A DNA stretch of 64,000 bases from Flavobacteriales bacterium UBA6057 (GCA_002428995.1 DIYJ01000003.1:267274-331273); one strand, 5' to 3'; shown: positions 42,648 through 52,500, counted from the stretch's first letter. Translations and numbers: made by a program. Notes: generated from the sequence alone by a model not told the origin.

Positions 42648-43802
42648 TTATCCAATCGTGGTTCCCAACTCAAACAGCGGCAGGTACATGGATATCAGCA
42701 CAATCGCCACCAAAATGCCGATGAAGATGATCAGCACCGGTTCGAGCACGGAGCTTAAGAGCGAGGAGCGGTGGCTTACTTCTGCCGTGTATTGCTCGTT
42801 CAGCTTTTCGAAGATCACATCCAGCTTGTTGACTTCCTCGGCCATTTTGATCATCGAGATCATTTTACCTGGATAGATGGAGTATTCGGCCATGGTGGAG
42901 CTCAGTGTCTTTCCCTCTATCAACTCCTTTTCAATCTTTTCAAGGCTCTTTTCGATCGGGTAGAAGCCAATCATTTCCCGAACCAGCGCTACCGCTCCAA
43001 CCAAAGGGTGTTTAGAGGAGATGAGCATGAACATGGCCGTAGAGAAGCGGGCGAGTACCGCATAGCGCACAATATCACCCGTAATAGGCATGGCCAGTGC
43101 AATCCGTGATCGAACATCTCTCACCTTGGGTTCTTTTCGAAATATCCAAAGCAGTGCTCCTGCAATGACCAGGAAGGCGAGACCGTAGCCAGAATTCGCT
43201 CCCACGAAGTCAGAGATATCTATCACCATTTGGGTAATGGTGGGCAGGTCACTGCCGAACCGCTTGAACACATCCTGGAACATGGGAACAACCACACGCA
43301 GCATAAAAACCACCGCAGCTACCGAAGTGCAAAGCACCAGGATCGGGTAGGAGAGGGCACCTATGATTTGCTTTCGTTGTTTCAGGCGTTGGTCATAGAA
43401 GTTGGCAAGTTGTTGCAATACAATGCTCAGGTTTCCGGTTTCCTCGCCAATCTTGACACTGTAGAATTCATAGGCCGTAAAGCGCTTCGTCCCAGAGAGT
43501 GCTTCCGAGAGTAGCAAACCGTTTTCGACTTCGTTTCGGATGCCTTCAAAGAGTTCGCGGTCCTTTTTCTTGGGAAGTTCGGCAGCATAAATGTTGAGTG
43601 CAGAACGCAGGTCAATTCCTGCAGAAAACATCAAACTCAGCTCGCTGTAGAAGGCTTCTTTCTTTTTGTCAGAAAGCTGCATCCCAAAAAGTTGAATGTC
43701 CTGGTTCAGGAAATCCAGCGCACTCTTCTCTGTCTTTGAGCTTTTGGTCTTTCCGCCCGTGCGCTCAGCTTTCACCTGCTGCAAATCAATCTTCACTGCC
43801 AT
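42648..43802 (-). CDS. gspF: Inner-membrane platform protein (GspF/PilC type)
   Basis: A 384-aa polytopic protein with the tandem T2SSF domain plan. First domain: FYSELSLMFSAGIDLRSALNIYA, EGLLLSEAL-like NGLLLSEALSG, YSVKIGEETGNLSIVLQQLANFYDQ. A helix follows (YPILVLCTSVAAVVFMLRVVVPMF), then a second domain (FSTAMFMLISSKHPLVGAVALV, MISMIKMAEEVNKLDVIFEKL) and a last helix (VLEPVLIIFIGILVAIVLISMYLPLF). It anchors the GspE ATPase and organises the pseudopilus base. Its start overlaps the end of the GspJ-like pilin gene by 17 nt. Confidence 0.92.
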   Translation of the reverse strand: MAVKIDLQQVKAERTGGKTKSSKTEKSALDFLNQDIQLFGMQLSDKKKEAFYSELSLMFSAGIDLRSALNIYAAELPKKKDRELFEGIRNEVENGLLLSEALSGTKRFTAYEFYSVKIGEETGNLSIVLQQLANFYDQRLKQRKQIIGALSYPILVLCTSVAAVVFMLRVVVPMFQDVFKRFGSDLPTITQMVIDISDFVGANSGYGLAFLVIAGALLWIFRKEPKVRDVRSRIALAMPITGDIVRYAVLARFSTAMFMLISSKHPLVGAVALVREMIGFYPIEKSLEKIEKELIEGKTLSSTMAEYSIYPGKMISMIKMAEEVNKLDVIFEKLNEQYTAEVSHRSSLLSSVLEPVLIIFIGILVAIVLISMYLPLFELGTTIG

Positions 43803-44259
43803 GGGTCATCAAGTCATGAGATGAATAATGCTTCACAAAGATGGCGGAGGCAGGCTGACTGGCGATCTCCACGCTCAGTTGAATGGTATCCACCAATTCT
43901 TCCTTTGCGCTGTGTAGCCGGAAGTTGAGAACCTTCAGTTCAAACGTATCTATGTTGCCGTTTTCGGTACGCACGAGTTGATCGTTCAGCGTGTAAGATA
44001 CGAGCCGACCGTTTCCATTCCTGCATTCGATGCTGTTTCCGCTGGTGGTGAGCGTTTGAGCATTGGCAATGTCCCATCGCAGGGTGGCGATGGCCCGCGA
44101 GCTGGTGACAGAAGCGTTTTGCAGGTTGATCCATTGATTGCTGTCAGCCGAAAAGGTGCTCAGCAGAAAATATCCAAAGGTCACCAGCAGACCGGTGATG
44201 AGCATGGCGATGGACAGCTCAGCAATCGTAAATGCGTGAAGGGATTTATTTCTGCTCAT
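43786..44259 (-). CDS. Minor pseudopilin (GspJ-like)
   Basis: A 157-aa prepilin begun at the ATG at 44259 (MSRNKSLHAFTIAELSIAML), which gives a normal 9-residue leader. Cleavage is between A9 and F10, with E14 at +5. The helix continues to about residue 35, and the remainder is beta-rich (GNSIECRNGNGRLVSYTLNDQLVR) like GspH/GspJ. The frame is open to 44304, but a longer leader would be atypical. It overlaps the GspI-like gene by 14 nt and gspF by 17 nt. Minor-pilin class is judged from position and length. Confidence 0.75.
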   Translation of the reverse strand: MSRNKSLHAFTIAELSIAMLITGLLVTFGYFLLSTFSADSNQWINLQNASVTSSRAIATLRWDIANAQTLTTSGNSIECRNGNGRLVSYTLNDQLVRTENGNIDTFELKVLNFRLHSAKEELVDTIQLSVEIASQPASAIFVKHYSSHDLMTHGSED

Positions 44260-44590
44260 CGCGAAAAACTCTAAAGCTTCGATACAATTGGTTTTGCTGC
44301 TCATCCATCGCTACGGCCGTGATCTTGCTGGAGCCGTTTCTTCGCGAGGTGCGTTCTCGGGTAAGGGTGATGGAATAGCCCTCTTTGGGAATGACGGCCA
44401 CGCTTTCATAGCTGTTCAGGTAAGCCCGATGTCGGGACAAACAGTTTTCTGCTTCCAGCCGCGCCTGCACCTCTATGGGGCGCTTTCCCTGCTGCCAAAC
44501 ATTGTTCATGATCACCCCAATTGTCAACCCGACCACCGATATGATCACCAAGGCCACCATCGCTTCCACCATCGTGCTACCCTTCAACAT
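44246..44590 (-). CDS. Minor pseudopilin (GspI-like)
   Basis: A 114-aa prepilin when begun at the ATG at 44590: leader MLKG, cleavage before STMVEAMVALVIISVVGLTIG, glutamate at +5. That is the canonical G/xxxxE arrangement. The same frame is open upstream to an ATG at 44683 inside the previous gene, but those 31 codons are mostly the heptamer repeat (KDQGSRIKDQ) and would displace the leader. The C-terminal part (YSITLTRERTSRRNGSSKITAVAM) is a short beta domain as in GspI. It overlaps the GspJ-like gene. Confidence 0.78.
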   Translation of the reverse strand: MLKGSTMVEAMVALVIISVVGLTIGVIMNNVWQQGKRPIEVQARLEAENCLSRHRAYLNSYESVAVIPKEGYSITLTRERTSRRNGSSKITAVAMDEQQNQLYRSFRVFRDEQK

Positions 44591-44609
44591 CAATCCATCA
44601 ACACGCCCA

Positions 44610-44655
44610 ATCTTCAATCGACTTTGATCCTTGATCCTCGATCCTTGATCTTTAA
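44610..44655 (-). repeat. Heptamer repeat, copy E
   Basis: It fills the gap between the GspK-like and GspI-like genes. On the plus strand it reads as consecutive 7-nt units GATCCTT, GATCCTC, GATCCTT, GATCTTT, AACCCTC. It is the same unit as the inverted repeat at 20402-20460. On the minus strand it is open in frame with the GspI-like gene. Confidence 0.75.
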
Positions 44656-44658
44656 CCC

Positions 44659-45909
44659 TCAATCCACCCATTTGGCAATGCATTTATTCGCAGGGCCATC
44701 CAGCCAAATCAGATCCGCGAAGTGTTCATCGAGGTTGGTAGCATCCACCACCGCATCGAGCAAGTGGTTTTCATATTTACTGGACATCGTTTCCAGGTAA
44801 AAGCTTTGGGTATAGAGCGTTCCCATGACCGTGCCCTTCAGGCCTACGGTGGTGTTGGCGTAAACCACACCTTCCACCACTGCGCCTTTGTCAATGTCAA
44901 TCGTAGAACGGTTGCGTTGCCGCTGTTGCTCGCGATTATAGAGCACCACTACACCTGATACCCGCGCCTCTTCCTCGATGGAAATCGTTCCGGGAAGCGA
45001 TCCCGGTTTTCCATAGACCATCAGCGCGGAAGGATACTGAAGCTGAGCTCCTTTCATCACTCTGATCGAGTCAGTGGCTATGAACTGTCCTGTGCTTACC
45101 GAACCTTCCTCGAAGTAAATGACGGGGGCGACTACAATCACATCTTCAAGCATCCGATCCCCTGAGACGGTGAATGGATCGTTGCTGAACAGGATGCGTT
45201 TGCCCTGGAGTTTCATTTCGGGTAATTCCACATCCGCGAAAATGAGGTCGGCCTTTTTCCAGAAGGAGTGATGCGCTTCTTCTTCCCCCATCTCGCTGAG
45301 CATTTTCTCCGCAGCAAAACTCAATCCGCGGACGGAGTCAATGCTCTGAAGAATGGAATTCCTGAGTTTGGGAAACTCCTTGCCGATCAACTTACGATCT
45401 CCCTCTACCAGTTGATCTCCGGTGAAGGTTTTACCCTCGATGTAGGCGCGTTTGATACCTGCTTCCGGAAGGTAGCATGTACCCCTCAATCGGGTTTCTC
45501 CGCATACGGATAACGGACGGTTTTTGTCTTTGAGGTAAAGAGCTGGACGCTCATCAACAGGCAGCTGGCCGACAATTGCAGCCTTCTTCAGGGAAGCCTT
45601 TCCCTTCTCCGCTTTTGAATAGATGAGCGTATGAATGCCCCATTTCTCTTCTTTCAGTTCTACACGGTCGGTAGGCCCGAGTTCATAGTTCAGAGAGTCT
45701 TTGAAGGTTGTAGGCGGCAGTTCGCTCAGCATCAGTTCGATGCCTGAGCGACAATTGTTGGTCACCTGTTGCATTTCATCCAGGTGCGCCCACTCCATGG
45801 TGTTGAGATGGGCATAGAGCAGGAGGGAAGCACAAATGAAGGCACAGATCAACGCCACCAGGATGGCGTAGTACAAAGCACCTCCCTTGAGGTCAGCTTT
45901 GAGTGCCAT
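44659..45909 (-). CDS. GspK-position pseudopilin-like protein with beta-solenoid-like domain
   Basis: A 416-aa protein. The start MALKADLKGGALYYAIL looks like a prepilin leader cut after GG, followed by a hydrophobic helix (LVALICAFICASLLLYAHL). Glu at +5 is missing, as in GspK. After a helical part (to about 215) come short repeating strands with turns (VIVVAPVIYFEEGSVSTGQFIATDSI, ARVSGVVVLY, GAVVEGVVYANTTVGLKGTVMGTLY). They resemble bactofilin- or polymer-forming beta-solenoids and are not found in ordinary GspK. It precedes the GspI/J-like genes, the expected GspK neighbourhood. It may cap the pseudopilus tip, with the solenoid as a client-binding surface. Family uncertain. Confidence 0.5.
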   Translation of the reverse strand: MALKADLKGGALYYAILVALICAFICASLLLYAHLNTMEWAHLDEMQQVTNNCRSGIELMLSELPPTTFKDSLNYELGPTDRVELKEEKWGIHTLIYSKAEKGKASLKKAAIVGQLPVDERPALYLKDKNRPLSVCGETRLRGTCYLPEAGIKRAYIEGKTFTGDQLVEGDRKLIGKEFPKLRNSILQSIDSVRGLSFAAEKMLSEMGEEEAHHSFWKKADLIFADVELPEMKLQGKRILFSNDPFTVSGDRMLEDVIVVAPVIYFEEGSVSTGQFIATDSIRVMKGAQLQYPSALMVYGKPGSLPGTISIEEEARVSGVVVLYNREQQRQRNRSTIDIDKGAVVEGVVYANTTVGLKGTVMGTLYTQSFYLETMSSKYENHLLDAVVDATNLDEHFADLIWLDGPANKCIAKWVD

Positions 45910-46615
45910 CTTCCGTTGGCTCCTTGGGGGTGTTCATTTCTTCTTCCGCAGGCTCGAGGTTTTCAGGCTCACGATTTCTAATTCCTTTCCACCATTCTTT
46001 GAAGCTTTTCTTCTGAGCCTTGGCGGCCGCCTTTTCATCTTTCCGAGCTTGCTTGTCGGCCGGTGTTTCGCTTTTTACTTCCACACCTTTTCGGTACTTC
46101 ACCTTGGTGATGGTGGAGTCGCTCGTGTAGAATGTAGACCATCCCGATCGCTGGCCGCTCTTGTACTTCATTTTCGATTCAAGGGTGCCGCTTCCATCAT
46201 AGTTGAAGCATTTTCCATTGAGCCTTCCGCCTCGGTAGCGACAAACCTGACGAATCATGCCGCCCTCCCACCAGCGGGTCCATTGTCCCACTTTTACGCC
46301 TTTTCTGAATTGCCCCTTTTCGCTCAGGTTCTTGTCTCGGTAAAAGGAAGTGTAAGAACCGTGCAATGCTCGCCCGTCAGCGCCACCCTTGGTGATCATG
46401 ATTTTTCCGGCCTTGTACCAGTGGTAATCTTTGGTATGCCTGGTTCTCAGTTCCTTGAAACTGTTGGTTACACCTGCTTCAATGGTCAGTGTATCACGAT
46501 TAATGATCACAGGCGATGCAGATGCCTCATGCACAGGTTTAATGGTGTTGCATGAAGTCGCCAACAGCACGAAGGCAAACAACATCAACGGGAAGACAGG
46601 GCTCAGTTTTGTCAT
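45893..46615 (-). CDS. Lipoprotein with MORN-like repeats, first gene of the T2SS-like cluster
   Basis: A 240-aa lipoprotein begun at the ATG at 46615 (MTKLSPVFPLMLFAFVLLATSC), lipobox cysteine at residue 22; an ATG at 46636 is also in frame. The middle shows 20-25-residue MORN-variant repeats (ALHGSYTSFYRDKNLSEKGQFRKGVKVGQWTRWWEGG, RGGRLNGKCFNYDGSGTLESKMKYKSG). The C-terminal tail is very charged (ADKQARKDEKAAAKAQKK, then EPENLEPAEEE). It overlaps the GspK-like gene by 17 nt. Such repeat lipoproteins are common in Bacteroidota. A role as secretin pilotin or accessory is possible but unsupported by a specific motif. Confidence 0.7.
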   Translation of the reverse strand: MTKLSPVFPLMLFAFVLLATSCNTIKPVHEASASPVIINRDTLTIEAGVTNSFKELRTRHTKDYHWYKAGKIMITKGGADGRALHGSYTSFYRDKNLSEKGQFRKGVKVGQWTRWWEGGMIRQVCRYRGGRLNGKCFNYDGSGTLESKMKYKSGQRSGWSTFYTSDSTITKVKYRKGVEVKSETPADKQARKDEKAAAKAQKKSFKEWWKGIRNREPENLEPAEEEMNTPKEPTEDGTQS

Positions 46616-47120
46616 GGTACAAACGTCAAGCTTCATTCGATTTTAAGAAAGATCAACATCAACGAGCCAGGGTCGATTTGGGGTGACTTCGGCCGATCGA
46701 TACCTCAAAGATACTTTTCACAGAGTGTTTTTGATTCTTGTGAGGCTATTCTGAGGTTTTTAGGGTGTTTCCGTTTGTTTGGCGTTAGTTTTTTTTATCA
46801 CTTTCTTGCCACTTGGCCAAAGTGAATTGCTAATTAGTTGAAACCGACATTCTTTATCGAGGAAATAGTTTTGCGTCTGTTCATAAACCTCGCATGTATA
46901 TTTCAGTTTTATCAACACTTCCGAAATGCTTCCTTCCCCTTTTTTTACCTGACTTCCAGAAAGCGTTTGTCGTCTGCTGTGAGCTCTCGTTGAGTATGTC
47001 ACGTCCGTCCATTTTATGATTGTGTGTTGATAAGTTTGGGAGTATAAGTGCTTTTGATTCAGAGATCTGTGATTTAATCTTGCTCCACCCTAAAGTTCCC
47101 TGTTCGAAAAGATTTATTGT
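46616..47120. other. Shared divergent control region of the secretion cluster and the RHS operon
   Basis: 505 bases with no gene I can support (an 80-codon minus-strand frame at 46760-47002 has no recognisable features). It holds the near-palindrome CACTTGGCCAAAGTG (46810-46824), symmetric apart from one inserted base, and a TAAGTTTG box at 47031-47038 that matches the -7 consensus but has no good -33 partner. Promoters for both directions must lie here. Confidence 0.45.
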
Positions 47121-47768
47121 ATGCTAGAGATTGTCGGTAGGTTAGCTTCTGCCCTTGTAGGAGCTGTGCTTTGCTCTGTCGCGTTGAGTGTTTTTACGCC
47201 TCGGGCTTCGGCACATGAAATTAACGTTAAGAATGTGGCGCTGCATTGCGATGCAGATGCTGTTTATGGCTCAGGTGAGCAGAGTGGTTTCCTTCTCAGA
47301 GCTGTGGAATCCAGATTTGGGCTCTCAAATCAGGAGCTGAGCGATGAACAGGTGAAAACTTCATTTGATTCCCTGCTTCTGGATAGCACCTACATGACAG
47401 CGATCACCATTTTTGCGACACCTGATGATCCGCTGGATGTGTCTTCTGACTCTGCGGATAACCTCTCCAATCTTTTGGACACTTCCGATACACTTCTGGT
47501 ATGTGCTACTTACATGCGCATCGATACGGGAGCGATAGATAGCCTGCATGTCCAGTTTGAAGCGCTGAGCCCTTCCACGGTGATTTCTGCCGGAGGTTGG
47601 GATTACAGCTTTGAAGGATCCGTGGGGAACATTCAGATTACCAAGATTGGAAATCAGGTAAAGCTGGATTTCGGGCGGCATGTTTACTGCGGATCGCTTG
47701 CGGTCAGGGTAAAGGGGTATGCCAATGGTCAGTTGGTGGATGAAACCTACAATACACTGGACTTATGA
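47121..47768 (+). CDS. Secreted protein of unknown function, first gene of the RHS operon
   Basis: A 215-aa protein with a signal peptide (1-32, ending PRASA). The mature part is acidic and beta-rich, with many short Asp/Ser turns (SLLLDSTYMTAITIF, TPDDPLDVSSDSADN) and two late cysteines (LLVCATYM, HVYCGSLAV). I do not recognise a family. Its stop overlaps the next start (ATGA), so it is translationally coupled to the following secreted protein. Expression probably depends on the divergent region it shares with the T2SS-like cluster. Confidence 0.65.
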   Translation: MLEIVGRLASALVGAVLCSVALSVFTPRASAHEINVKNVALHCDADAVYGSGEQSGFLLRAVESRFGLSNQELSDEQVKTSFDSLLLDSTYMTAITIFATPDDPLDVSSDSADNLSNLLDTSDTLLVCATYMRIDTGAIDSLHVQFEALSPSTVISAGGWDYSFEGSVGNIQITKIGNQVKLDFGRHVYCGSLAVRVKGYANGQLVDETYNTLDL

Positions 47769-48646
47769 GAACGTTATCACTGCTATTGCTGGCCTGCTGC
47801 CTTGTTGGTGTCAAGGCTTACAGCCAGTTGGACATTGTGTGGAGCAACATGGTTCACACCTATGCGATTCCTTCAGAAGACACGATTTGTTGCGATACTA
47901 ATGCAGGAGCTTGGGGGCATGCAGGAGCCTTTTCGCTCAACATGCTGCCAGATGCATCCGATGGATATGTGCAACTGACCTATCAGGGCAGCGGAGAAAT
48001 TGCCTTTGGTTTTTCTGACAAGGACATTGATCAGGACATCAAGACGATCGACTATGGTTTTGAAGTAACTCCCAGTATCGTTAAAGTCTGGATCAACGGC
48101 TCGGTAAAATCCACCCTTTCCGCACCTCGGACGAATGATGTTTACACCATTGATAAGGTGAGCGGAGGCAACATCGATCTGAAGGTGAATCAAGTCTCGG
48201 TGCACTCCGAAACAGCACCATCCACTGACTTGCACATTGATGCTTCCTTCTACGATGATGATTGCATCGGTGGATTGGAAACGGATGTGGAAGGACCACA
48301 GATTCCATCCGCAAGGCCCTTTAAGCTGCCATCGGCAGGATTCTATCGAACCTACGAAAAGTTGCTGCGCGTGGAGTTTGTAGAGGAATACCAGCTGGAC
48401 GATGCCAAGTACCTCACCTACAAGATTTACGATGATAACAACGATGTGGTAGCCAGTGTAACCGAAGGTGGAGTCACAGCTGCAGGCAGTGATCTGCAAC
48501 TCGTACAGCGCGGTGAAAACTACATCGAGCTGTCCTTGGCTTCTCTCGGGTTGAGCAATGGTGAGATTTACCTCGCAGAATTTGAGAACCGAAAGCAGGA
48601 GAAGGTTTACCTGCGCTTTGTGTACGAAGCTGATATGCCCAACTGA
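47765..48646 (+). CDS. Secreted protein with lectin/SPRY-like N-terminal domain, RHS operon
   Basis: A 293-aa exported protein (signal peptide 1-20, ends KAYSQ). The N-terminal domain has the pattern VWSNMVHTYAIP...GAWGHAGAFSLNML...DGYVQLTYQGSGEIAFGFSDKD. This 'W-G-x-A-G-A-x-S then F-G-x-S' arrangement occurs in beta-sandwich modules near giant Bacteroidota YD/RHS proteins. The second half (from GPQIPSARPFKLPSAGFYRTYEK) is another beta domain. It is coupled by ATGA to the gene before it, and a TGATG junction leads to the next open frame. Probably an accessory surface protein of the RHS pair; function not known. Confidence 0.6.
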   Translation: MRTLSLLLLACCLVGVKAYSQLDIVWSNMVHTYAIPSEDTICCDTNAGAWGHAGAFSLNMLPDASDGYVQLTYQGSGEIAFGFSDKDIDQDIKTIDYGFEVTPSIVKVWINGSVKSTLSAPRTNDVYTIDKVSGGNIDLKVNQVSVHSETAPSTDLHIDASFYDDDCIGGLETDVEGPQIPSARPFKLPSAGFYRTYEKLLRVEFVEEYQLDDAKYLTYKIYDDNNDVVASVTEGGVTAAGSDLQLVQRGENYIELSLASLGLSNGEIYLAEFENRKQEKVYLRFVYEADMPN

Positions 48647-48689
48647 TGAAAGCAATCACTACCTCGATGTTCGGTTCGTTGGCGCAGGC

Positions 48690-48990
48690 ACTCAAACTTG
48701 CAATGAATCTAGGCCGCGTATGGCTAAGCTCAAGGCATACTAGAAGCTATGTGTTCAGTGCCTTCAAAAACCTCAACCTTGTCTGCCGAAGCTCTGCGAA
48801 GGCACGATTCAACGTCAATCACAACCTCAAACTTCTGAAGCGCAAGTGCAAGCTCAAATTTAAACTCAATGAAGACGGCAGTTCACTAACCAATGCCTTG
48901 TGCCTAATGCCTAGTATCTTCAAAAACCTCAACTTCAATAAAAGCCCTCTCACACTCACCCTCACACTCGCATTGACCCTCACCGTTTTC
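48690..48990 (+). repeat. Mosaic short-period repeat, copy C
   Basis: A run of AANNNC hexamers (CAACCTCAAACTTC, CAAGCTCAAATTTAAACTC), then AATGAAGACGG, then TGCCTNN heptamers (48894-48914), then hexamers again ending in a CTCACACTCACC run (48948-48985). The 16-mer CTTCAAAAACCTCAAC occurs exactly twice (48762-48777, 48918-48933). It spans the 5' end of the lipoprotein gene and encodes the hydrophobic core of its signal peptide. Confidence 0.8.
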
Positions 48991-49572
48991 CTCTCAAGCT
49001 GCAGCAAAAGCGTAATGCCCTCTGAATATGCGGCACTTGTTTCCAGTGCGGAAAGTGTTTGTATTCAGAAGCAATGCCTGGACAATGAACTGTGTGTGCG
49101 CGCTTTCTATAAGCCGCACGATTTTCTGGTGCTGAACGAAGTTCGCTCTGAGGAAGTGAATCGTGACGACTATCTCCGCATCAAGGAGGAACTGGGTGAT
49201 CTTATCTATGTCACCTTTTCCTACTATACCAACTCTGGTGAAAATCCGGTTCAGTACCTGCTCACCGGTGAACCGGAACTCAACCGTCAGGCGGTGAGGC
49301 AGCTCATTGAAACCAACATCGCGCATTCCATTACAGCGGTTGCCAACGGAAGCGATACGCTTTCCTGTGTCATCCATCACCTCGAACAGACTTACGGCAT
49401 GAGTCCTTACGAGTCTGTCAACCTTGCCTTTTCTGCTCCAAGTGATGGTTCAGATTGGCAATCCATCACACTGCACTACCACGACTTTCTGCGTTCGCAG
49501 GAAACCAAAACCTTCCATTTCAATAAGTCGGACATCGACCGGCTACCCTCCCTAAAGCTCCAACGTTCATGA
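48907..49572 (+). CDS. Lipoprotein of the RHS operon, signal peptide encoded by repeat DNA
   Basis: With the ATG at 48907 this is a 221-aa lipoprotein. It has a short n-region (KNLNFNK), the core LTLTLTLALTLTVFL and the lipobox LSSC32. The same frame is open back to an ATG at 48646 that overlaps the previous stop (TGATG), adding 87 residues of repeat-derived basic sequence. That start would bury the signal peptide, so I prefer 48907, although a coupled start is attractive. The mature protein is alpha/beta (KPHDFLVLNEVRSEEVNRDDYLRIKEEL, GDLIYVTFSYYTNSG), not a family I recognise. Its stop overlaps the giant RHS gene by 4 nt (ATGA), so production of the two is linked; a chaperone or anchor role is possible. 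Confidence 0.65.
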   Translation: MPSIFKNLNFNKSPLTLTLTLALTLTVFLSSCSKSVMPSEYAALVSSAESVCIQKQCLDNELCVRAFYKPHDFLVLNEVRSEEVNRDDYLRIKEELGDLIYVTFSYYTNSGENPVQYLLTGEPELNRQAVRQLIETNIAHSITAVANGSDTLSCVIHHLEQTYGMSPYESVNLAFSAPSDGSDWQSITLHYHDFLRSQETKTFHFNKSDIDRLPSLKLQRS

Positions 49573-52500
49573 GAAGATTTTTTGACACCCGATCGCGAAG
49601 TATGAGAATCACGAGTGTGTTACTCATCCTGCTGCTGTTGGTGGATATTTTCAATCCACTCGCTCTCGCGCAATCCATTGGCCCCGGACAGGCTGACAAT
49701 AGCGTCTACAGCCCGACTGGTTCTTCGGAGATGGTAGACCTTTTTACCGGTGATTTCAACTATTCCATTCCCGTCATGGACGTGGACGGCTACCCCATTT
49801 CACTCAGCTACAACGGTGATGTGAAGATGGATCAGGACGCCAGCTGGGTAGGCCTCGGCTGGTCGCTCAATGCTGGTAACCTCAGCCGTCATGTACGAGG
49901 CTTGCCTGATGATTTCAAGGGGGATTCGTTGACGGAGGTGATGAACATCAAGGATGTGGAAGATCAGGCTTCGGAGGCTGGAGCGCAAATTGAAGCTACA
50001 CTTCCTATAACCGCTATTATAGATAAGGTCATAGACATAGCGAGTGCTGGAACTTCTTCTCCATCTCCGGTGATTGAATACGTCCTGACGATCTCAGCAG
50101 GGCTGAATGCCAAGGGTGCTGTTAACATGGGGCAGCATAACTACAATGGTTCCTACATTGATTTGAATTTTGACGCTAGTTACAACCTCAATTTGACGTT
50201 GTTTCCATTTGGCCCTTTGAGCCCAGGTCTAATCCATGGAAATGGACTGGGGATGACTCTAAGTTCACGCACTGGAATTGGGCTTAATCCATCTTCTACG
50301 ACAGGGGCAACGGTGGGGGTGTCTGTTGCGCCTGGCACTGGCTACAGTCAAACCGGAGTTAAGTCAACTGGAGCTTCCTATTCTACACGCGCAGGGTTGA
50401 GTCAAATCTCGATCACTCAAAATACCACTAGAACAGTTACGGCACCTTTTACATCTGTATCTACTTCAGATGCCGGTACCAGCTACATGTTCCCTGGAAC
50501 ATCTTCCTACACTCCGTTTTCACCTTCTTCCAGGGTTTCTTTTGGAGTCAACTCAATCAGCAAAAAGGGACCAATGGACCCCTCTACGCTGGTCAGACTT
50601 TACGGGATAAATAACGCCACTGCATTCAAAGACCTGGCTGAAACAGGAGAAGTGAAGAATGCGGGCTATGGTTACCTCCATCATCAGGATGTGCAGTATG
50701 ATGCTGAGGCCATCAACCAAGTCATGGATTTCAACCGTGGCCTTCAGACCTTTCATGTGCCTCAGACGTTGCCACGGCTGGCCTATGGTTACCAGACCAA
50801 CGATGTTTACATGGCTTCGGGACCGGGCCTCATGCACACCTTCCGCCCCTTTCGGAACGATGTCGGGCATGTTTTTGACCCTCTGAAAACCATATCTGGA
50901 TCAAATAACACGGAGTTCGTGCGCATCGCAAGATCTCAGCATGGTGAAGCGGTTGGTAAACCTTTAGGCAAGGCGATCTCTGCTGCCGGAAATCTGCTCT
51001 TCGACATTCCTCCGTTGGTGGACAACTTTATCAAGGAAGGTGGCTTTTTTCCTCCGGTAGACTATGAATATGGCAATGGAACAGGGGAGAAGTACAACCG
51101 CTTTGGCTTGTGGAACACAGACGATGGGAATACCGCACCGCAGTTCGTTGCGAGCAAGGTTCTTCATCCACGCTACGAACCGGTCTTTTTCAAGGCCATG
51201 GGAGAGACCAACTATCGTTCAGAACTTGACTTCAATCGGGTGGGAGGTTTTGATCCGCTTGCGGGTGAGGTAAAGGTGGACAAGCACCCAACACCGATTG
51301 TGTCAACCGTTGAAGTAGATAAGATCCCCTTTTTCCGCCAGGTGAACGGGCCGGAGAATCGCAACACGCATTTCTCTTACCTGGATGCCGAGCATGCTGC
51401 AAATTATGCGCTGGATAAGCAGATCAAAAGTTACTCGCTCAACGATGACACAAAGACTTACACCACCACCAGCTGGTCAAGGACTTCAGGGAATTATCAA
51501 CCGCATCACCTTTCAGAGTTCACCGTGCTTTCCAATGGTTCGCGCTATGTCTATGGCATTCCCAATTACTCCAACTTCAGCAAGGAAGTGACCTTCAATG
51601 TAGGAGCCTCCGAAACCGGATTGCCAGCACTGCCTTATGACAGCTGCTCGATGATCGTGGAGTACATCCCTGGCCTGGACAATGGGGAGGCGAACAACCG
51701 TGGAAAAGACCATTTCTTCAAAAGCATCGAAACACCGGCACATGCGGAGGGGAATTTGCTCACGGCTGTTCTTTCGCCTGACTATGTAGACCGAACGGGC
51801 GATGGCCCCACGCTGGATGATGCCGGAACTTACAGTAAGATCAACTATACCCGCGTTCATTCCGATTACAAGTGGAGGTATCCATACTCTGAAGGAGATC
51901 CGCTGAGCAACAGTGGAAACACAGGGGATGGGTTTCCAAAGGCGGCCTACTCAAGAGGTTTCCAGAGCATCGAGCACGACAACCGGGCGAGCTACACTTA
52001 TGGTGAAAAAGAAATCTGGTACATCCATTCCATTGAAAGTAAAAACAAGATTGCTCTGTTTTTCCTCAAGGATCGCGAGGACGGCCATGGAGTGGAAGGC
52101 GAGAACGGGGAAAGAGACCAAAGCCGGCCACTCAAAAAGCTGGTGAAGATCGAATTGCATGATCGCAAAGAGCTGGAAGAAAACGGTAACCAGTCGGTGC
52201 CGCTGAAGACCGTGAATTTTGAGTATGACTATTCGCTGTGTGACAACACTCCCACCAATACCGGTTTGCCTGATCCTGATGGAACGTTGAACCAAGGCGG
52301 GAAACTGACGCTGAAAAAGGTCTACTTCACCTACGGCAGTTCGGCCAAGGGCCGTCTCAGTCCCTATTCCTTCAGCTATGGTGGTAATTATGATTATCAA
52401 TCGGGAGCAGTAGACCGTTGGGGGAACTACAAACCTCAGCAGTGCAGTGTGTTGCCGAACCAGGAGTATCCCTACCCTGAACAAGACACCGCTCTGGCGA

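Noticed and set aside
46760..47002. 80-codon minus-strand open frame in the divergent control region
   Set aside because: It lies where promoters for two operons must sit, has no homology I recognise and no clear upstream signal. A small gene cannot be excluded.
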